DNA from: a virus
Reading direction: 5' to 3' (one strand)
Length of the DNA stretch: 23,090 nt
IMG/VR virus record: IMGVR_UViG_3300009593_000130
Location: 1 to 23,090 of that record
The notes below the pieces were generated by a model. The model saw nothing but the letters and a program-made list of their open reading frames with translations, did not search any database and had not been told where the DNA came from. Shown piece by piece: positions 19,925-23,090 of this stretch. How positions within the stretch are numbered: position 1 is the first letter of the stretch; each line of letters starts with the position of its first letter. The position numbers and the translations under genes are program-made.

Positions 19925-21229
19925 TTATTTTTTAAAATTAGGTCTTGAAATATTTGTTTGTTTAGTTCCTTTATATTCATCATGAGATTTGATGGTGAAA
20001 GTCAAATTGATTTTTTCATCATCAACACCCAAATCCTTTGTCCCTTTATACACAACACAATCTCCAGTTGGATTCTCCATTGTGAAAATATAAAAGTCTC
20101 CATAAAATCCAGAGCCAAAATAAATTCTTTTTATAGTCAACTCCTGAGTGATTCTCTCACCCACCTCACCAACATGATTTGAATCACCAAACATTTTCTC
20201 TTTTAAGGCTCTGGCTTCTTCTTTTTCAATCTGTGTGACATAGTGATTGACCATTGAGCAGACTTTGTTTAAATTGGTCTTTAAAATCATTTTAGTGGAC
20301 AATAACTCTTTGCAATCTTTTACCCATGAATTAAATGAGTTTGATGGTTGACCCTCAGAATCAACCTCAACAACTTTCTCATCCCACCATTTGAGAATTG
20401 GTGTTGCACTTAATGGAGAGCCACATGGGTCTCCAGTTTCTGTGATGTCAGATTCTAAATCTTTTATTAAGAAATCCAATGTTGCCTCACCCTCATTGTC
20501 TCTCACCCATTTATAATATATTTGACCATTCCATCCACATCCATTTTCAACCTCCTCAAAAGTTGCTTTGACATATCCATCCAGCTCAATTTTTTGTGCA
20601 ATGAGATTCAATACTAATTTTTTGTCATAAGCAACATTCACAAATTTTTCTTTGGTTTCTTTACTGGCACGATAATATCCCTCCTCCTCTAAGCCAACAA
20701 CCATGAAAACTGGAGTGAATAAAGAGAACATTCTGATGGCTCTGGCTGGAGATATGCCACAAAAATCCTTGAGGCATGATGACCCCACTTGTTTGATCTC
20801 TCCTGACTTTGCTGAGTAAACTAAAAAATAATTTTTTCTATATCTTTTATGATTGCAATGGTCACAATTGTTGCTGGTGTGATTGATGAATGATTTTGGC
20901 AATTCAATATCCAGATTCAATTGTTGAACTGAGCCTGTCTCTCCAAAATAGATTCCCACCAATTCCCATTCACCATCCAATTTCAATGGACTGTGAGTGA
21001 TGGTGACATCAACAAGTGAATAAGTGTTTTTTGATTTTTCCCATTGGAATGATTCTTGTCCTCTGGTGTCAATAAATGTGTAAGGCTCAGAGATTTCATA
21101 ATCTAAATAAACCCCAAATTTATCAGCCTTTTTTTTAAGGCTTGTAAAATGATTTAATATTACTTTTTTTCTGGATGCAAAAAGGTGAGTGACCTTGATT
21201 TCTTTATACTCAATTTTCGTTGATGTCAT
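19925..21229 (-). CDS. Large phage protein with Cys cluster and OB-like C-terminus, unknown function
   Basis: The ATG at 21229 follows the promoter at 21244-21263; a longer frame would read through that promoter. The 434-residue protein has an N-terminal part with a Cys cluster: CDHC at 122-125, then KNYFLVYSAKSGEIKQVGSS and CLKDFC (152-157), which looks like a zinc site. The C-terminal region from about 350 (VGERITQELTIKRIYFGS, YIFTMENPTGDCVVYKG, LTFTIKSHDEYKGTKQT) resembles an OB-fold domain that I recall from proteins of this layout in phages and mobile elements of several phyla. Nucleic-acid binding is plausible; function is unknown. Confidence 0.65.
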   Translation of the reverse strand: MTSTKIEYKEIKVTHLFASRKKVILNHFTSLKKKADKFGVYLDYEISEPYTFIDTRGQESFQWEKSKNTYSLVDVTITHSPLKLDGEWELVGIYFGETGSVQQLNLDIELPKSFINHTSNNCDHCNHKRYRKNYFLVYSAKSGEIKQVGSSCLKDFCGISPARAIRMFSLFTPVFMVVGLEEEGYYRASKETKEKFVNVAYDKKLVLNLIAQKIELDGYVKATFEEVENGCGWNGQIYYKWVRDNEGEATLDFLIKDLESDITETGDPCGSPLSATPILKWWDEKVVEVDSEGQPSNSFNSWVKDCKELLSTKMILKTNLNKVCSMVNHYVTQIEKEEARALKEKMFGDSNHVGEVGERITQELTIKRIYFGSGFYGDFYIFTMENPTGDCVVYKGTKDLGVDDEKINLTFTIKSHDEYKGTKQTNISRPNFKK

Positions 21230-21243
21230 GTTGTGTTTTTTTG

Positions 21244-21263
21244 TGTGAATAATCACAAAAGTA
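21244..21263 (-). promoter_or_regulatory. Promoter -7 element with adjacent inverted repeat
   Basis: TACTTTTG on the minus strand (21263-21256) fits TAnnTTTG and lies 26 bases before the ATG at 21229. TGTGA-TTAT-TCACA (21257-21244) is a perfect 5-bp inverted repeat overlapping its downstream edge, a typical operator position. No clear -33 box. Confidence 0.5.
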
Positions 21264-21307
21264 AACAAACATTTTTAAAAAACCTATTTTTGAAATAATA
21301 AAAATTA

Positions 21308-21751
21308 TCAGATAAAAACTTTTTTCAGTTTTTGAAATATCAAAGAGCCACCCAAAACAGCTAATAAAATATAAATCCATTGAGAGTTTTTTTCCCACCA
21401 TGTCAATTCTTTGATGACCACTTTCTCAACTGGGACAGCCACCTCCTTAATGATGGTCACTGTGTCTCCTTTACATTCAATATAGTGATGAAATTCTCTG
21501 GTCAATGTGTCATAAAAGTATTTTGCAAATACCTCCTTATTATTGACAATGATTGTGCTGTCATGAAATATCAATTGAGTTGTGGTGTCATGAGAAACTG
21601 TCTCCAAAACAATGGTGTCATGGATAGCAATTTTCAGAGTGTCCATTTCCAACAATTCTGGATGCTTTGCCACCAGTCTTTGCAACCTTTTGTGTGGTGA
21701 ACAATTAGTTAGCAAAAAAAGGAGGCTCAAATATGTCACAATCCTCCTCAT
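21308..21751 (-). CDS. u-spanin candidate (lipoprotein with C-terminal membrane helix)
   Basis: A 147-residue protein with an N-terminal lipoprotein signal (MRRIVTYLSLLFLLTNCSPH, lipid Cys at 17; Asn at -1 is unusual but the rest of the lipobox fits), a periplasmic beta-rich region rich in DTIVLETVSHDTTTQLIFHD-type strands, and a C-terminal membrane helix WIYILLAVLGGSLIFQ followed by basic KLKK. An outer-membrane lipid anchor plus an inner-membrane helix in one protein is the definition of a unimolecular spanin, which fuses the two membranes in the last step of lysis of Gram-negative hosts. It follows the holin gene by three bases. The call rests on architecture and position. Confidence 0.7.
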   Translation of the reverse strand: MRRIVTYLSLLFLLTNCSPHKRLQRLVAKHPELLEMDTLKIAIHDTIVLETVSHDTTTQLIFHDSTIIVNNKEVFAKYFYDTLTREFHHYIECKGDTVTIIKEVAVPVEKVVIKELTWWEKNSQWIYILLAVLGGSLIFQKLKKVFI

Positions 21752-21754
21752 GTT

Positions 21755-21979
21755 TTAACTTTTTTTTTCAAAGGCTTTTTGTGAGACCTTTCCTCCTGTC
21801 CCAATTCCAATCATGGTGAGAATCAATGTCTCATGAATGTCAAAAGATGGGTCAAACAGGCTGAAAACAACCTCTGTGAGTGCTATAATCAAAGCAACTC
21901 CAATGACCACTGTCATGACCACTCTTGTCCAACTTAGTTGACCAACACTCTCCTCAAATATTCCAGCAAAATCACTCAT
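21755..21979 (-). CDS. Holin, two membrane helices
   Basis: The ATG at 21979 is used (an upstream TTG is less likely); it overlaps the lysin stop by 8 bases (ATGAGTGA). The protein has 74 residues: a polar N-terminus, TM1 VVMTVVIGVALIIALTEVVF (20-39), a short acidic loop (DPSFDIHE), TM2 TLILTMIGIGTGG (about 47-59) and a basic tail SQKAFEKKS. Small size, two helices and position between lysin and spanin candidates indicate a class II-type holin that forms the inner-membrane lesion controlling lysis time. Confidence 0.75.
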   Translation of the reverse strand: MSDFAGIFEESVGQLSWTRVVMTVVIGVALIIALTEVVFSLFDPSFDIHETLILTMIGIGTGGKVSQKAFEKKS

Positions 21980-22571
21980 TTTCAATGTCTTTTTGATTTA
22001 ATAAAGTATAAGTGAAAGAGTTTCCAAAAAACAATTCTGACTGTTCACAAATTTGAATGAATGTGTCAAAGTTTTGGGGATTCTGAATCACTTGACATCC
22101 AGCAGAATAATTGTCAATCTCAGCCAGTGTCTTGGATGATGATGCTCTGTGAATATTTATCCCAAAATACCCCCATTCTTTTGAATCCATGTTGAAATCA
22201 AACTCTGTGTCTTTGTCATTGTCTCTCCAGACCTCTACTTCTCCATTTCTTTGACACAAACCCTTGTATTTTCCAGCATGTAAATCAAGTTTGTAGGTGC
22301 TACGATATTGACCATCACAAAGGATTGCACATCCTTGAGGATTTGTTGGTTTTTCTAAGTAATAAAGACCAGCCAGAGTGGTGCATCTCACCCAATATTG
22401 TGACCACTTGCCTTGATATTTCCAAAACACAACAATCCAGTCATTGAACTCATTGACCTTGATTTCTGTTGACCTTATTCCAACAATGTTGAGGTTGAAA
22501 GGCTTTGAATCATGCTCAAAAACAGCATAATTTTTGGATTTCATGGTCTTAATAATTTGAGATAAAATCAT
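21972..22571 (-). CDS. Lysin candidate with L,D-transpeptidase-like HxnSxGC active site
   Basis: A 199-residue protein without signal peptide. Residues 134-161 read GYFGINIHRASSSKTLA then EIDNYSAGCQV: His141 and Ser156-Ala157-Gly158-Cys159 reproduce the YkuD/L,D-transpeptidase active-site pattern HG...SxGC with an 18-residue His-Cys distance. Such enzymes act on peptidoglycan stem peptides, and its place directly before holin and spanin candidates makes it the likely endolysin. The N-terminal 130 residues are a beta-rich scaffold (WVRCTTLAGLYYLEKP). The start at 22571 is coupled to the preceding stop (ATGA); Met at residue 10 is an alternative. Whether it cleaves or exchanges bonds is unknown. 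Confidence 0.6.
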   Translation of the reverse strand: MILSQIIKTMKSKNYAVFEHDSKPFNLNIVGIRSTEIKVNEFNDWIVVFWKYQGKWSQYWVRCTTLAGLYYLEKPTNPQGCAILCDGQYRSTYKLDLHAGKYKGLCQRNGEVEVWRDNDKDTEFDFNMDSKEWGYFGINIHRASSSKTLAEIDNYSAGCQVIQNPQNFDTFIQICEQSELFFGNSFTYTLLNQKDIENE

Positions 22572-23086
22572 TTCACATTTCTTTTGACTGTTGTTCTCTC
22601 TCTGTCCTCAAATGTTATCTCTTTGAATGTGTCTGTGGATTCAATAAAATAATTAGACTCAGATTGAGTTGGAATCACAGCAATGTCATCCAGAAAATAT
22701 GCATTTTTTAGATTGTAATCATCAACAAAAATTTTGTTAGACAACAAAACATCATTGAAAATGTTTTTGTGACAATCAGTGATGAAATCAGTTTGGAGAG
22801 TGTATTCTTTGAACAATGTATCTTGGATTTGAGTCACTTTCCTGTTTTTATCCAGATAGTTGTCTGTCTCCAATTTGTCTTGAGGATAACCAAAAAACCC
22901 ATTCATCCTCCAGCATTGAGGAAACTGCAAACCAGTATAATCAAAAGAACTTAAAATGTGACCATCTAGGATTGTTCTCAGTCTGAATGTTTTGTCTGCC
23001 TGTACTTTGTTAAATACTTGCAATAAAAAGGTGCATGAGCAAAGAGTTGCAATGGGAACTCCTCCCAGTGTGAAAGAAATATTCAT
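22568..23086 (-). CDS. Tail-region structural protein (possibly 5'-truncated by window edge)
   Basis: The frame has an ATG at 23086, but no stop is seen upstream before the right edge, so the true start may lie outside. The visible 172 residues begin MNISFTLGGVPIATLCSCTF and contain LFKEYTLQTDFITDCHKNIF and LSNKIFVDDYNLKNAYFL, a pattern I recall from tail-tip or baseplate-type proteins of Bacteroidota phages. It directly precedes the lysis genes, where tail fibre/tip genes usually end. Function is inferred from position and faint resemblance. Confidence 0.5.
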   Translation of the reverse strand: MNISFTLGGVPIATLCSCTFLLQVFNKVQADKTFRLRTILDGHILSSFDYTGLQFPQCWRMNGFFGYPQDKLETDNYLDKNRKVTQIQDTLFKEYTLQTDFITDCHKNIFNDVLLSNKIFVDDYNLKNAYFLDDIAVIPTQSESNYFIESTDTFKEITFEDRERTTVKRNVK

Positions 23087-23090
23087 TTTC

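Noticed and set aside
1-23090. tRNA genes, CRISPR arrays, insertion sequences, integrase or attachment sites
   Set aside because: I looked for cloverleaf-like stretches, regularly spaced repeats, transposase or recombinase motifs and terminal duplications and saw none; a tool search could still find a divergent tRNA.

Overview
The window is most of a tailed (HK97-fold, probably siphovirus-type) bacteriophage or prophage genome from a member of the Bacteroidota. Every convincing gene lies on the minus strand, so transcription runs from high to low coordinates. The host assignment rests on four things: promoters of the TTTG-N18-21-TAnnTTTG type, no Shine-Dalgarno sequences but A-rich leaders, very low G+C (about one third by eye), and gene families I recognise from Flavobacterium/Bacteroides phages. 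No integrase, tRNA or CRISPR was seen, so I cannot decide between a lytic and a temperate life style.

Layout in transcription order (right to left). (1) 23086-21308: the end of a tail-region structural gene, then a lysis cassette made of an L,D-transpeptidase-like lysin candidate, a two-helix holin and a single-gene u-spanin candidate. (2) 21229-18309: a large Cys-cluster/OB-like protein of unknown function, several small unknowns, a cryptic 32-codon membrane microprotein and a winged-helix regulator. (3) 18266-17440: a Cro/CI-type regulator coupled to a single-stranded DNA-binding protein, closed by a terminator. (4) 17273-12386: a replication/recombination operon with a lambda-O/DnaD-style initiator, DnaC-like loader, RuvC-like resolvase, NinB-like protein, an HNH-like protein, a free-standing DnaA domain IV-like protein, two adjacent small membrane proteins and unknowns. 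(5) 12305-10914: four small unknown genes divided by terminators. (6) 10818-5573: head module (small terminase, a hidden 31-codon membrane microprotein, large terminase, portal, prohead protease, major capsid protein), ending at a strong terminator. (7) 5505-2577: head-tail connector genes, including a neck-type protein fused to a LamG lectin domain. (8) 2260-1: two short genes and an ArdC-like antirestriction gene, each unit with its own promoter and terminator, then the first part of a virion structural gene that runs off the left edge. The remaining tail genes presumably lie beyond the left edge and, if the genome is circular or permuted, rejoin the right edge.

The main unexpected signals are: (a) GATC is almost absent (one copy found by eye in 23 kb) although GAT and ATC are very common; (b) CpG is extremely rare; (c) a GAATATTC palindrome followed by AAA (or GATATATC-AAA) sits at the -33 region of five predicted promoters; (d) a candidate replication origin with tandem 11-bp repeats and a TCTTTN hexamer tract lies inside the initiator gene, and its 16-bp hairpin element recurs in the terminase-portal intergenic region; (e) three microproteins of 30-32 residues with one membrane helix each fit exactly between neighbouring genes through 1-8 bp start/stop overlaps, one of them between the two terminase genes; (f) the non-coding stretch 2261-2576 holds hairpins, a repeated octamer and a local excess of CpG. 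No single new defence or replication system is proven here, but (a)-(e) are specific and testable.
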